Origin: Cladosporium sp. IMV 00045
Lineage: Eukaryota; Ascomycota; Dothideomycetes; Cladosporiales; Cladosporiaceae
DNA: 64,000 nucleotides
Assembly: GCA_001931905.2 (NCBI GenBank)
Contig: MSJI02000741.1
Location: 1 to 64,000, forward strand
Reading direction: 5' to 3'
Positions 20,785 through 30,939 of the stretch are shown one piece after another. A model generated the notes under the pieces. That model worked only from the letters and a program-made list of their open reading frames with translations. It was not told the origin of the DNA and searched no databases. Position 1 is the stretch's first letter. Every line of letters begins with the position of its first letter. Made by a program: the position numbers and the translations under genes.

Positions 20785-21331
20785 GGGTATGCGAGGTTGG
20801 GGGGGGTTTGTCTTGCCACCGGTCTTTCCGGTGGGAGTATGTCAAAGAAAGTGAAGGAAAGGCCACTGCCGGAATAGCATGATTGGCAACACTAGCTGTT
20901 GCATTCGATATGTGGTCTTACTTGGAGATTAGGCGCTATAGCATTGCAAAGCAGACAACCGTTCCCAAAAGATCGGAAAAGATACCCATCGCTATCGGAG
21001 GTTTTTTTGATCTGATGATTGGACCTCAATTTCATCCGTGTGCCCCTGTATTTAGAGCAACAATCTTCCGTTTCAAACACTGGTGTCCAAATTTAGCCGC
21101 CATGGCAATTAGCATTGCCACTGCGTTTGAAGAAACTGAAACCCAATCCACGAAATCCTGTAGTGATAATAATAATATATACAGAGGTAGTGACGACAAA
21201 GAATTTATGCATAACCGATGGGCGCAGCCGATACAAAAATAAACAAACGCCTTTTTCTTTACCGCTTTGGATGAATGTATAAAGATTTTTCCCGGACTTC
21301 TTGCTTTGCTTTGATCAGAGAACTTGTAATT

Positions 21332-22714
21332 CTAGCGCTTGCGATTCAGCGTTTGAGGTTTCGCCTGCTTCACTGCGATTTCTTCGCCGGCGCTGTCGTC
21401 GTCGTCATCATCATCGTCCTCCACATCGTCGTCTTCGGAGCCCTCGCTGGCGTCGTCGTCCTCTGATCCACCGTCGCCGTCTTCCTCGTCCGATTCCTCA
21501 GCCTCGATGTCGAACATGCCGTTCCGCGCGTCCTCCTCGTCCTCGTCTTCGGCGCTCACACTACCCTCGCCGGCGGCGACGCCGTTCGCGCCGTCTTCCT
21601 CGTCGCTTGCGTCGTCGCTGTCGGACTCTGTGTGGTATTCCTCACCTTGTGCGGGACCCTTGTAGCGCTTGGAGGGTCTTGAAAGCTCGGCTTCTGAGCC
21701 CTCGTCGTCATCGTCGCGGCCTTCGATGTACAACACGCCGGCCTCGTCGTCTTCGTCGTCGTGTGCGCCAGAGGAGTTGGCCAGAGTTTGCCGTCTGAGC
21801 TCCAGCTGGGCGCCCAGCATGTCCAGCTTGCCCTTCAGTTGCAGCAGAGGCTGCAGGCCTTGCGCACGCTCGCGCAGAACCTGGTTGAGGGCGCGGAGCT
21901 TGCCCATGATCTCGGGCTGCGTGACGAGGTAGCCGCCGTGTGCGACCAGCGACCACTGTATCCATGTCATGAGGTGGCCAGTACGACCGGGACGGCGGTG
22001 AATGCGTTCAGCGAGTCTTTGCATAAGCGGGCCGATGAGGTGGGATTGCAGACGTTGGATGGTTGTACGGATGCTCTGTTGGTCGGTCATTTGGAAACAG
22101 GTCTCGAGCATGTCCTTGTCGTTCGTGCGGAGTGCCTGGGTGAGGACGGTGCTGAGGGAGGTTCCAGTGGGTGCAGAGAGGACCTTGTTGCCAGTCGTAG
22201 ACACGACAGCGTGCTGTTCGTCCTGCGGGAATGCGGCTTGTACATCTATGGGTTCCGGGTGTCTCGCGGAGAGCATGTCGCCGAAAGAGGGCTCTTCTTG
22301 ATCAGCCTCGGCCTCGCCGTCTGCCATGTCGACATCCTCTGCGCCGGCAACAGCCTGCTGCTCTTTTGAGCGGCCATTGGGTTGCTGCTTGTTTGCATTC
22401 TCTGCATCGCTCTCATATTCGCTGCTGTCCTCCTCGGCGCTCGAAATGTCAATCACCTGGTTCGCATCACCTTGGGGTGCCACTACGGCCTTGGACTCGT
22501 CGACCCTGTTGGTCCTCTTGTCGGGGAGGCCGTTGGTCAATTTGCCCTCTACAGTCCTGCCCTGCCTGGCATCTTCGTCGACCAAAAAGCCCAGACCCTC
22601 CTTCTTCTTGGATGCCGGCACGTGAGAACTCTTGAGCTTTTTGGGTGTGTGCTGCTGCTCGCTCGGCTCGACAGGCCGGGCGCGGCTGGGACGGGAGCGC
22701 TTCGCTGCGCTCAT
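21332..22714 (-). CDS. Utp12-domain nucleolar protein (Utp5/WDR43-like)
   Basis: Intronless, 460 aa from the ATG at 22714 (MSAAKRSRPSRARP). The frame is open 84 codons upstream, but that part is not coding-like. Residues about 185-300 (LTQALRTNDKDMLETCF, LMQRLAERIHRRPGRTGHLM, WIQWSLVAHGGYLV) match the Utp12 helical domain found at the C-terminus of t-UTP/UtpA subunits, closest to Utp5/WDR43. UtpA binds nascent pre-rRNA and starts small-subunit processome assembly. The yeast and animal proteins also carry an N-terminal WD40 propeller; none is visible here, where the N-terminus is a basic/acidic disordered tail. The last 130 residues are a very acidic Asp/Glu/Ser tail ending in the basic LNRKR. 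Confidence 0.78.
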   Translation of the reverse strand: MSAAKRSRPSRARPVEPSEQQHTPKKLKSSHVPASKKKEGLGFLVDEDARQGRTVEGKLTNGLPDKRTNRVDESKAVVAPQGDANQVIDISSAEEDSSEYESDAENANKQQPNGRSKEQQAVAGAEDVDMADGEAEADQEEPSFGDMLSARHPEPIDVQAAFPQDEQHAVVSTTGNKVLSAPTGTSLSTVLTQALRTNDKDMLETCFQMTDQQSIRTTIQRLQSHLIGPLMQRLAERIHRRPGRTGHLMTWIQWSLVAHGGYLVTQPEIMGKLRALNQVLRERAQGLQPLLQLKGKLDMLGAQLELRRQTLANSSGAHDDEDDEAGVLYIEGRDDDDEGSEAELSRPSKRYKGPAQGEEYHTESDSDDASDEEDGANGVAAGEGSVSAEDEDEEDARNGMFDIEAEESDEEDGDGGSEDDDASEGSEDDDVEDDDDDDDDSAGEEIAVKQAKPQTLNRKR

Positions 22715-24258
22715 AACTCCAGTGACATGCCCTTGCGTCCGGGATAAAAAGAGGTGTTCGACGACGGGAGGATTGGTGTTGGGCAGGTTTTTGGAAGCGT
22801 CCTGCTGGATGTCGTCAATCACAGCCCCGATCGCAAAAAGCTTCTCGATCAATTTTCTGAGTGCTGGAAGTACGCTAGGAAAGCGCGGAACCTTTGCCGA
22901 GCTAATGCACGGGAAGAGCCTCCCGCTGCCGCTGCTGTCCTCTCCGGCTTGGTTGGTCCTCTGCACTCGATCGCTGTTCCGTTTCTACTCATCGATTCAC
23001 TTGTTGAAAAATGTAGTCACGTCATGCATCTTTCCAACTTGAAGGGGAAACATATGCTGGGAGGCCGAGTCAAGGGTATATCGAGATGTCTCAGAGAGGG
23101 ACTCTCTTCATGCACTCAATCAGGGTGTCAAGGAACAAGACGAATGAGAGAAAAAAAAAGGAGCTGCCAGGCTGCCTCGGGCCTTCAGCTGCTCCCAGCC
23201 GGTGCCACGGCGCCCAAAAGCCTGCGCCCATTCATCTGCAGGGAAAGTGGTGATGGAAAAAAAGTTGTTAAAGGCGGCGCCCTCGCCTTCTGAAATTACC
23301 TATCATCCATCACCCTGTGGTCTCCGTGCTTCCTCCACTTCTCGTCCCCCCATCATTCTGCTCCATCATTTCCCGTCCACCAACCCGCTCTCGTTCCTTG
23401 AAGACCCTCCGCGGTTTTCTGTCCACATCATCATTTTATTTGACCGCCGCCTTGGGTCAAACGCTGCATCAAAGGATCACCTCTTTAAAATCTGGGTCTC
23501 TTCCTACGAGGCTGCACTAGTCGAGCAACACACCAATCCGGCAATATTTAGACTACCTGCCTTGCTGCGCTGTTGACCCTTGCACAAACGCTGCACAACC
23601 CACCACTCACAGCGCACAAAACGCACGGTCGCCGCGCCTAGTCGATCCCCATCACTTTTGACCTTTACATCACCTCATAACTTGTCCCAGCCGTCGTCGC
23701 ACGCGCGCGTCGACTTTCACGGCCGACCGTCTGTTGCCACGCAGCAAGTGAAGGCACACAGCAAGCTTTGCGCTTCACTGCGAGAAGTGCCATCCCCCTT
23801 CACTTCACAACTGATTATCTCCTCGTGGCTGAGTCTGTGGCAAAACGCTGCTGCCTCGACACTCAGGTCACGTGTTGCAAACGTTCTGTTCCGGGAGGCG
23901 CGGCCCGTGGGTCCTGGCCAGCTAGCGTGCTTCTCATCGATAAGAGCTTCTCTCTTTCGAACCTCTCCTAAACCTCTGTTCGATCGCCGAGCTACATACG
24001 ACTTCGCGCTTGCGCATCGACCTCATCCCGCGTCCACCATCAAATCCCCAAAACACCCATCCTGCACCGCGCAACAAACGCGACTCGACGTGTTTTTCAA
24101 TCCGGCCCATCAAATTACGCGCCTCTGTAATCAATTTTCTCATTTGCGCAACCTATCGCGCGTGCGTGATTTGTTGACAGCTCGGCGCGCATCTGAAGTA
24201 CTGGGCGCCGGCGTCACGTGCCCGCAACTTTGCCTCCATCCTGACCTCTATTTCAACC
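22715..24258. promoter_or_regulatory. Divergent upstream region, Utp12-domain gene and bdf1
   Basis: 1.54 kb between divergent starts. The bdf1 side (about 23300-24258) is strongly pyrimidine-rich on the plus strand, with many CACC/TCGC tracts, typical of a long fungal 5' leader. A 243-codon frame from 23580 overlaps the bdf1 start in another frame. I treat it as leader sequence, not a gene. Confidence 0.5.
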
Positions 24259-27149
24259 ATGGCTTCGGACCTGGCTCAGGAGACGGTCATGCCCAACACC
24301 AATGGCACTGACGCGTCCAAACTGCCGACTGGTTCCGAGCATGACTCTTCCACCTCAGAAATTACCAAGGCCACTCCTGTGAACGGGTAAGCAATCTGTC
24401 TTTTCCTCCGTCTTCACTTTAACACCATGGCACATCTCATTCAAGATCTGATTTGAGATCTCGTTGGTTGCTGTGACAAATCACAATCAACAGATCGATC
24501 AAACATTTGATTAATCGATCACATCACTGACAGCATAAAACCTATAGCACTCATGATTCCACTGCGGATGAAATGCAAGATCAATCCTCAGCGCCACCGA
24601 ACAAGGAGGCGTTCGAAGAGAATCGTAACTTACCACCAACCAAATTGGACACTACGGAAACACCTGCACCCGAGGCGAACCCAGGTGGCCCCACTCCGAC
24701 TGAGGACGCTTCATCAGGAATCGCGCCTGTCGCTGGTTTCATCCCCAAGGACGCGCCAAACCTCTCTCACCCAACTCCTCCACCGGATCAGCCTCTTGGA
24801 TCCGGTGAGGCAGACGTAGATACAGAGATGAAGGACCAGCCTGCCGAAGAATCGCAGAAGCCAACCGCAGATGCAGTGGAAGCAGCTCCCGTCGACGAAA
24901 AGCCGTCTGAAGAGGAGCCCGCGCCGGTCGCCTCAAAACCAGAGGAATCCCTGTTGAACGGTGTCTCACAGTCGACTGAACCATCTTCGGATGCTGATGC
25001 CAAGCCAACTCCTCCGTCTGTTGAATCAACGCAGGAATCTGCGCACTCTGGTGTCGTGCGCCCTCGCGAAGATGACGCAGAGGACGAGCCAGCCGCTAAG
25101 CGTACCAAGGTTGAAGAGTCACAGGAGGATCAGAAGCCAGAGCAGAAGGAGCCAGAGAAGGAGCCAGAGCAAGCAATCTCTGCAGCTCCCGCTCCGGCGC
25201 CTGATGTGGACGAGAAGCCTGACGCCAAACCTGAGCCTACGCCCGCGACAGAATCCGCGCAGCAAGCTCCTGCAGCTCAATCAGTAGAAACCCCAACTGC
25301 TGCACCTGCTGTAACTCCTGCTGTGGCATCTTCTGCTGCTTCTGAGAAACCAGCCTCAAGTGCGCCAGCATCAGATATTCGCCAGCGCGAGGCGCAGTAC
25401 AGCACAGCTCCCATGACACCCGTTCAGAAGACGTTCCTTGCCGACAAGCTGAAGAACACCAAGAAGACCAAGCACGCGATCTTTTTCTTGCAGCCTGTCG
25501 ACCCGGTCGCCTTGAAAATTCCCACTTACCCAGATGTCATCAAGAACCCGATGGACCTTGGTACCGTTGAGGCTAAACTCAAGGCCGACAAGTACCCCTC
25601 CGTGCAGGCATTTGCCGATGATCTCCAACTGATCGTTGACAATGCCGAGAAGTTCAATGGCCCCCAACACACTGTGACGCACGCTGGCAACAACATGTTG
25701 GCGTACACCAACAACTTCATGAAGAAGGTGCCCAGCCCAACGCAGGCCAGTCAGCAGAAGCCCACCAAGAAGTTCTCTCCTGCCCCTTCAAAACCCGCCG
25801 CCCCTCGTCGTGAGACACGCCCGCCGCCACCGCCTCCGGCCAAAGAGCGTTCCAACGCTAGCGAGGCGTTCGCCCTTCAGCCTGATGGCATGCCGCAAAT
25901 TCGTCGTGATTCGCAAACTCAGAGGCCCGCTCGTGCTATCAAGCCACCGCAGAACCGGGAGGTCACTTATCCCAAGCCGAAGCGTAGGGAGCACCTGCTG
26001 GAGCTCAAGTTCTGCGAACACGTTCTTGACGAGATCCGTGGCCCCAGGTATGCTCAAGTCAACCATGTCTTCCTGATGCCAGTCGACCCTGTTGCTCTCA
26101 ACATCCCGCACTATCGTCAAGTCATCAAGCATCCCATGGATCTCGGCACCATGACTCAGAAGCTGAAGCAAGGCCAATACGGCAAGGCGAGCGAGTTCAG
26201 GAAAGACTTTGACTTGATGGTAGACAACTGTCTCTCATTCAACCCGCCCGGTAACCCCGTGCGCGACCTCGGTATCCAGCTCCGTCGTGAGTTTGAGAGT
26301 CTGTGGCGTGAGAAGGAGAAGTGGGAGCGCATCAACAAGCCGAGGTCCGAACGGGCCTCGTCTGCGTCTGGCGATGAAAGCGCAGCTGACGAGAGTGAGG
26401 AGGAAGAGGAAGAGCCGGCAGATGAGGCGCAAGCCACAATCGCGGCCCTGTCCAAGCAGCTTGCGATGATGCAGAACCAGCTGGCTGCCTTCGGTCAAGG
26501 GCAAGTCAAGCCCGCCAAGACGAAGAAGAGCAAAGAAGTTACCAAGACGAAGAAGAAGCCGCTGCCCTCTGGTCCGTCCAAGCCGTCAAAGGCCGCACCG
26601 GCCCCCAAGGCCAAGCCGAAGAAGCAGAAGCCAGTGACCTACGAGGAGAAGCAGGAGATCTCGTCTGCTGTCGAAAAGATGGACGGCGCGCAGATCGAAA
26701 AGCTGACCCAGATCATTACTGAGAATTGCGAAAAGTATCGCAACATGGGAGACGAGATGGAGCTCGAAATTGATGATCTCCCAGACGATGTTCAGCGTCT
26801 GTTGCTCAAGCACGTCCGCGGTATTTTTGGCAACCCGAACCGCGGCAATCGTGCTCCTTCACCAGACGATTTGGCAGCTGCTGACGATGATGACTTCGAG
26901 CCCTCGCACCGTGCACGTGGCAGTGGCGGCGGCGGTGGTGGTGGCGACGCCAAGCGCAAGAAGCACAAGCCCATGGGCAAGAAGGAGCAGCAAGATAGCA
27001 TCAACAACCTGCGCAGCCAGCTCGCGGCATTCAAGGGCGGCGTCCCGCCATCCGGTAGCGAGAGTCCGACCAGCGGAGGATTTGCGGGTGCTGGCCAGGA
27101 AGGCGGAAACTCGTCGGGCGATGATAGCGAGGAGAGCGAGGAGGAGTAG
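24259..27149 (+). CDS. bdf1: BET-family double bromodomain protein Bdf1
   Basis: Two exons, join(24259..24386, 24548..27149), 909 aa. It reads acetylated histone tails and couples them to TFIID and other chromatin machinery. The N-terminal 330 residues are Pro/Glu/Ala-rich. Bromodomain 1 lies at about 333-435 (IFFLQPVDPVALKIPTYPDV, NPMDLGTVEAKL, DNAEKFNG) and bromodomain 2 at about 527-630 (VFLMPVDPVALNIPHYRQVI, HPMDLGTMTQKL, DNCLSFNPP). Both keep the acetyl-lysine-binding Asn. A Lys/Pro-rich linker leads to the NET domain (about 737-803, PVTYEEKQEISSAVEKMDG), and the tail is acidic. The 161-nt intron ends at CTATAG. A second acceptor (CTGACAG), 15 nt upstream, would shift the frame. Confidence 0.95.
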
Positions 27150-29421
27150 AGATCCTCTTTGCTATCCAATAGGACCCATTGAAGCTGTTCCGAGAGCGCG
27201 ACGGTTTTGGCCAGTTGAAGAAGCGAGAAAAAACCAGGTTATTATTCTTTCTTTTTCTTTGATGATGACGACGCGATGCAGCGGCGAGCAAAATCCAAGG
27301 GTAGCCTTTTGTTGTGTGTTTTGTTGGAAGCGATGAGATGCGAGCCAGCTTTCTCCCTGTCTTTTGGGAGCGTTTGGCTCAATCCCGACATTTTGGTCCC
27401 TTTCTTGTTGTTTCAGGAAAATCCTTACCCTGCTGCTGCCTGCAACCTTTTGTAATTGTACGAAACAAATAGTTTACGAGAATCCGAGAAATCAACACAC
27501 AAAACGCTCTCAACAGACTTTCATTGTCAAGCTTCTAGAGTAAGAGCATGACTCCAGTTTCTGCGTGATCGAGTTGTCGGTATTCCGTTGCGATCTGCTT
27601 CTTGTCAGCGACGGGGTGGCGAGCGTGAGCTACGCTTTTTCGCTCGTCTTTTTCTTCTCCTGCCGTGGCGTTCGCTTTCGCCAGACAGGCAGTCGAGTTG
27701 GTAGATAGACATCAGAGGATGAACAGTCCCAGCCAGTCGCCACGGTGATTCCAAGATTGTCTGGCCATCGAGGTCGAAGATTTCTGATGTTGGGAGTTCA
27801 AAGTAGGTAAGGTAGGCACCTCACCCAAAAGCCCGAAGTCTCGTGTGCGAAGGCTTCGCTTGCTTGCTTGCTTGCTGCTGAGCTAGCGAACCGTGTTGCA
27901 TGCATTCTCCATGTGCTGGATCTGCAAGAAGACTTTCCGTCGGTTTACCTTGATGGAGGAGGAGATCGCGCTGCGTTGCGTTGTTGGTCTGTGAAGTCTC
28001 TCTCGATGTCGTGATGGGGAATGTTCTCTATGGAATTGCTTCTGTGCGAGAGGATTGTCGTAGAAGTAGAATGGGCGGCAGAGCTGTGTGGTTGTGTGGC
28101 GAGCCAATCTCTCGGTCGGCGGCGACGGCGGCGGGCGTGCTGCCTCGGGATGGGCAGTGTGGAATGCGGCTAGCTTCGTCAGGCTGCAGGGCATTTTGGC
28201 AATTTAGCTTACCGTGATAATCGTACATGTACTGTCCAAGAGAATGGATGGATGATGTTAGGGAAGGGTGGAAGATACGGCCGCGGTAGCTGGAGGGGAA
28301 AGTCGACCGCTCGCTTGGGAGAACGATCAAGCAGCACCTCCAAGGTAGGGCAAGCAGTCCCGGCTGGCGGAATCACTTTGATGACTCTGGGTTGACTGAT
28401 GACTGGGTTCTGCTGAGAGGAGGAGAGATGGTGGGGTCGGACTTCTGGTTGGGAGACAGGATGGTGGTAGGTCCCTGGTCTGCACCAATTTGCATACAGA
28501 GAAAAGGCAGTCATGTTGAAAGGAGGTCTCGTTTGTGTACATAGCATGCATATCATAACACGCAGAAAGGAGGGTTTCACAACAGAGGGCAGAGCTGCCC
28601 TGGACGATCACCATACCCTGAGAGAGCTCCAACCTCCGAGGCTCTGGACAGGATTGATTGATTAGGCTCATCACGTGGACTGCTAAGCGCCAGCACGTCG
28701 GACAGCAGCATGAAGCAGATGGGCCAGCGAGGTTAAGGTACCTAAGCCAGATCAGACATGTTCGCCATGCCTCCATCCTCCATGACTTGACACACGCATG
28801 ATTGACCCCGCGCGAAATTGGGCGATGCTGCCGCCCTCGGCCGCAGCTAAGCTTTTCACTCTTCTTCGCCGATCCAGTAGCGCATCTGTAGGAATGGATC
28901 TGCCCAAGACACCACTCTGACCATTCATGCTCGCCAGGGCAGAAAGAGGAGAGCCGCCCAGGCCTCTTCCCAAACGCGGCCCAGCATGACGTGGGAGACT
29001 CTTCTCCTCACAGACAGGAAGAAGCGAGTGCAAGGTTCATTATTGATCTATATCTCCGCACCTTGCTGGCCACCATACATCTATACTCAGATCCATTCTC
29101 GGTCGCCTTCTGAGGGCACGTCTCTCTCGTCGGCATCCATTTAATGTTTATTAGTTGAAGCAGCGCGGGTTTTCTGCGGTCGGCCATTGAGTGTGCCATT
29201 TTACAAACGCTTCATCACACTACTCCTCCACTAGCACCGCATCTCTTTCCACGGGCTTTTTAGGGCTGCTCGCTTTTCGAGCGCGTGATCAAATCCATTT
29301 CCTCTTCAAGTCTCCAGCGGAACAAGATTTCTGGCTCCTCCTACTACATTCGACATCAATTCACGGACTGGCCGGATGAAAATCGCCGTTTGCGATCGGC
29401 AAGCCCAGCACACACACTACA
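27150..29421. other. Gene-free stretch, 2.3 kb
   Basis: Between bdf1 and the Gag1-like gene I saw no supported coding region on either strand. A T-rich 3' region follows bdf1, a TTGC tetranucleotide run lies at about 27858-27876, and a perfect TTAGGTACCTTAA-type palindrome (ttaaggtacctaa) lies near 28733-28745. A non-coding transcript cannot be excluded. Confidence 0.55.
27858..27876. repeat. (CTTG)n microsatellite
   Basis: Four to five copies of gcttgcttgcttgcttgc lie in the spacer after bdf1. A similar run lies at 43484-43500. Confidence 0.8.
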
Positions 29422-30429
29422 ATGACTCTCCACCTGGGCATCCACCCGCGTCGTAACTCGGAGCAGCAGAACGAAATCCGCGAAGCCAGGCGCATGTTAC
29501 AAGGTCGCGTGCGCAACGACTGGGATTATCCAGCCCTACCGGCATACCAAAAACCCGAATCTGAAAAGACTCCACAGCGAGGCGACGACGAGGCGACCGT
29601 AGCGGGTTTCAAATTTCATGCGCAAGCTGCGGAAATCGAGCTTGAGGATCCTCTAGAATGGCGCGAGCGCGACTACGCTTCTTCCGACGAAGACTCGGGC
29701 GAGGATGAGGCGGAGGTCGCCGCTGTGAGCGAGACCAATGCGAAAAAGTCAAAGGGACACCACCACAATTCCGAAGGCCAGGACGGCGTTGCGCAGGAAA
29801 TTTCAAATCGCAGGCTCGCGAGGAAGCGCAAGCGAAAAGAGCTGCTGGAGGAAGAAATGGCTTGGAATGACGGCCTGAGTCACTGGACGCTGAGGCGCGA
29901 CGCTTGGTGCGGTGCGAAGACTACGGAACAAGTGCGTGCGCTTCAGGAAAGGCGTACTGAGGAGGGCAAAAGAGATTCTGCATCAGCATCCGCGTCTGCG
30001 GGCTCCACACCCAGGACGTCCACTTCTTCTGGCTCTGCGCGACCGAAGTCGACTTCCACCACGGCGACGTCTCCAGACGCGGACCCCATTAACATTGCGG
30101 GCATGTCCGTCTCGCCTCCTTCGCATATGCTGGTCCCGGTGGTGCCCAAGATCCTACCCAACCATCCCATTCGCAAGAAGATCTCACCGAGCATGTACCC
30201 CGAAATATACAACAAGATCATCGTACAAGCGCGCACGCCTTCTGTGCCCATAAATCTCAACACCATGATCAGAGCGCTGGTGCAAGGGTGGAAAGACGAC
30301 GGCGAGTGGCCGCCTAAGCCGGGGCCGATCGAGAAGAGTCTTGTTAAGAAAGGACATGGAGGCGTCAAGGACGGCGTCAGGAAAATATTGCGGATTACTG
30401 GTGGTCAGTCGGTGACTGGCAAGGGATAG
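29422..30429 (+). CDS. Gag1-like clamp (DUF4050) protein
   Basis: Intronless, 335 aa. The family signature is split in two: WNDGLSHWTLRRDAWCGA (about 148-165) and, after a Ser/Thr-rich stretch, about residues 223-300 with PPSHMLVPVVPKILPNHPIR, PEIYNKIIVQARTPSVPIN and IRALVQGWKDDGEWPPKP. This is the DUF4050 pattern found in fission yeast Gag1, which has been linked to ubiquitin-ligase adaptors and TORC1 signalling. The N-terminus (LQGRVRNDWDYPALP) is also conserved-looking. An internal basic stretch (RRLARKRKRKEL) may be a nuclear signal. Family membership is clear; the cellular role here is inferred. Confidence 0.85.
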   Translation: MTLHLGIHPRRNSEQQNEIREARRMLQGRVRNDWDYPALPAYQKPESEKTPQRGDDEATVAGFKFHAQAAEIELEDPLEWRERDYASSDEDSGEDEAEVAAVSETNAKKSKGHHHNSEGQDGVAQEISNRRLARKRKRKELLEEEMAWNDGLSHWTLRRDAWCGAKTTEQVRALQERRTEEGKRDSASASASAGSTPRTSTSSGSARPKSTSTTATSPDADPINIAGMSVSPPSHMLVPVVPKILPNHPIRKKISPSMYPEIYNKIIVQARTPSVPINLNTMIRALVQGWKDDGEWPPKPGPIEKSLVKKGHGGVKDGVRKILRITGGQSVTGKG

Positions 30430-30939
30430 GTCCAGATGCAAACAGGCCACGCCTTCACGGACAGGCGAAATGATACCCATGTTACCTACGACACATTTCA
30501 CCAGCTTCTCGTCTTCTCACAATGTCCAAGTACGCCATCACAATCGGAGTGTAATTAGCTCGACGTCATTATGGTAAGCGAACACAATGCAGGCGTTGTC
30601 GTTAGACAAAGCCGCCTTTCAACGAAAGCACCAAAATAACACTACCCGACACAATGCCTATTGTCCAGACTTCACTTGCTTTGTTCTCACACCTCGAAGC
30701 TAAATACTCGCAATCGACCTTCACTAACACACTTTCTTTTCCTCGTGCATCTTCCAATCGCAAAAATTGACTGTTCAGGTTTCACCTAAAGGCTCTACGA
30801 CACCCAAGCACCAGGTGTTATTGTGTTCTTCTCTCTCTGGCAGGCTCCAGATAGACGGGACATAAAGAGTCACAGTCGACTAGGAAGAAAACATTCTCCC
30901 CTCCCCCAATCCCCCAACATCTCTCCTCTAACCTACAGC
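30430..30939. promoter_or_regulatory. Upstream region of the disordered-protein gene
   Basis: 510 bp holding the promoter and leader of the next gene. The leader from about 30890 is pyrimidine-rich (ctcccctcccccaatccccc). The frame of the next gene is open back to 30823. Confidence 0.5.

Larger units (their letters stand above)
20670..21331. other. 3' spacer with two microsatellites
   Basis: 662 bp between convergent stops. It contains a GAGT tetranucleotide run (20672-20695) directly after the stop and a GGAT run (about 20736-20784). No gene was seen. Confidence 0.6.

Noticed and set aside
23580..24311. 243-codon frame read as a gene
   Set aside because: It lies in the pyrimidine-rich bdf1 leader, overlaps the bdf1 start in another frame and resembles no protein.
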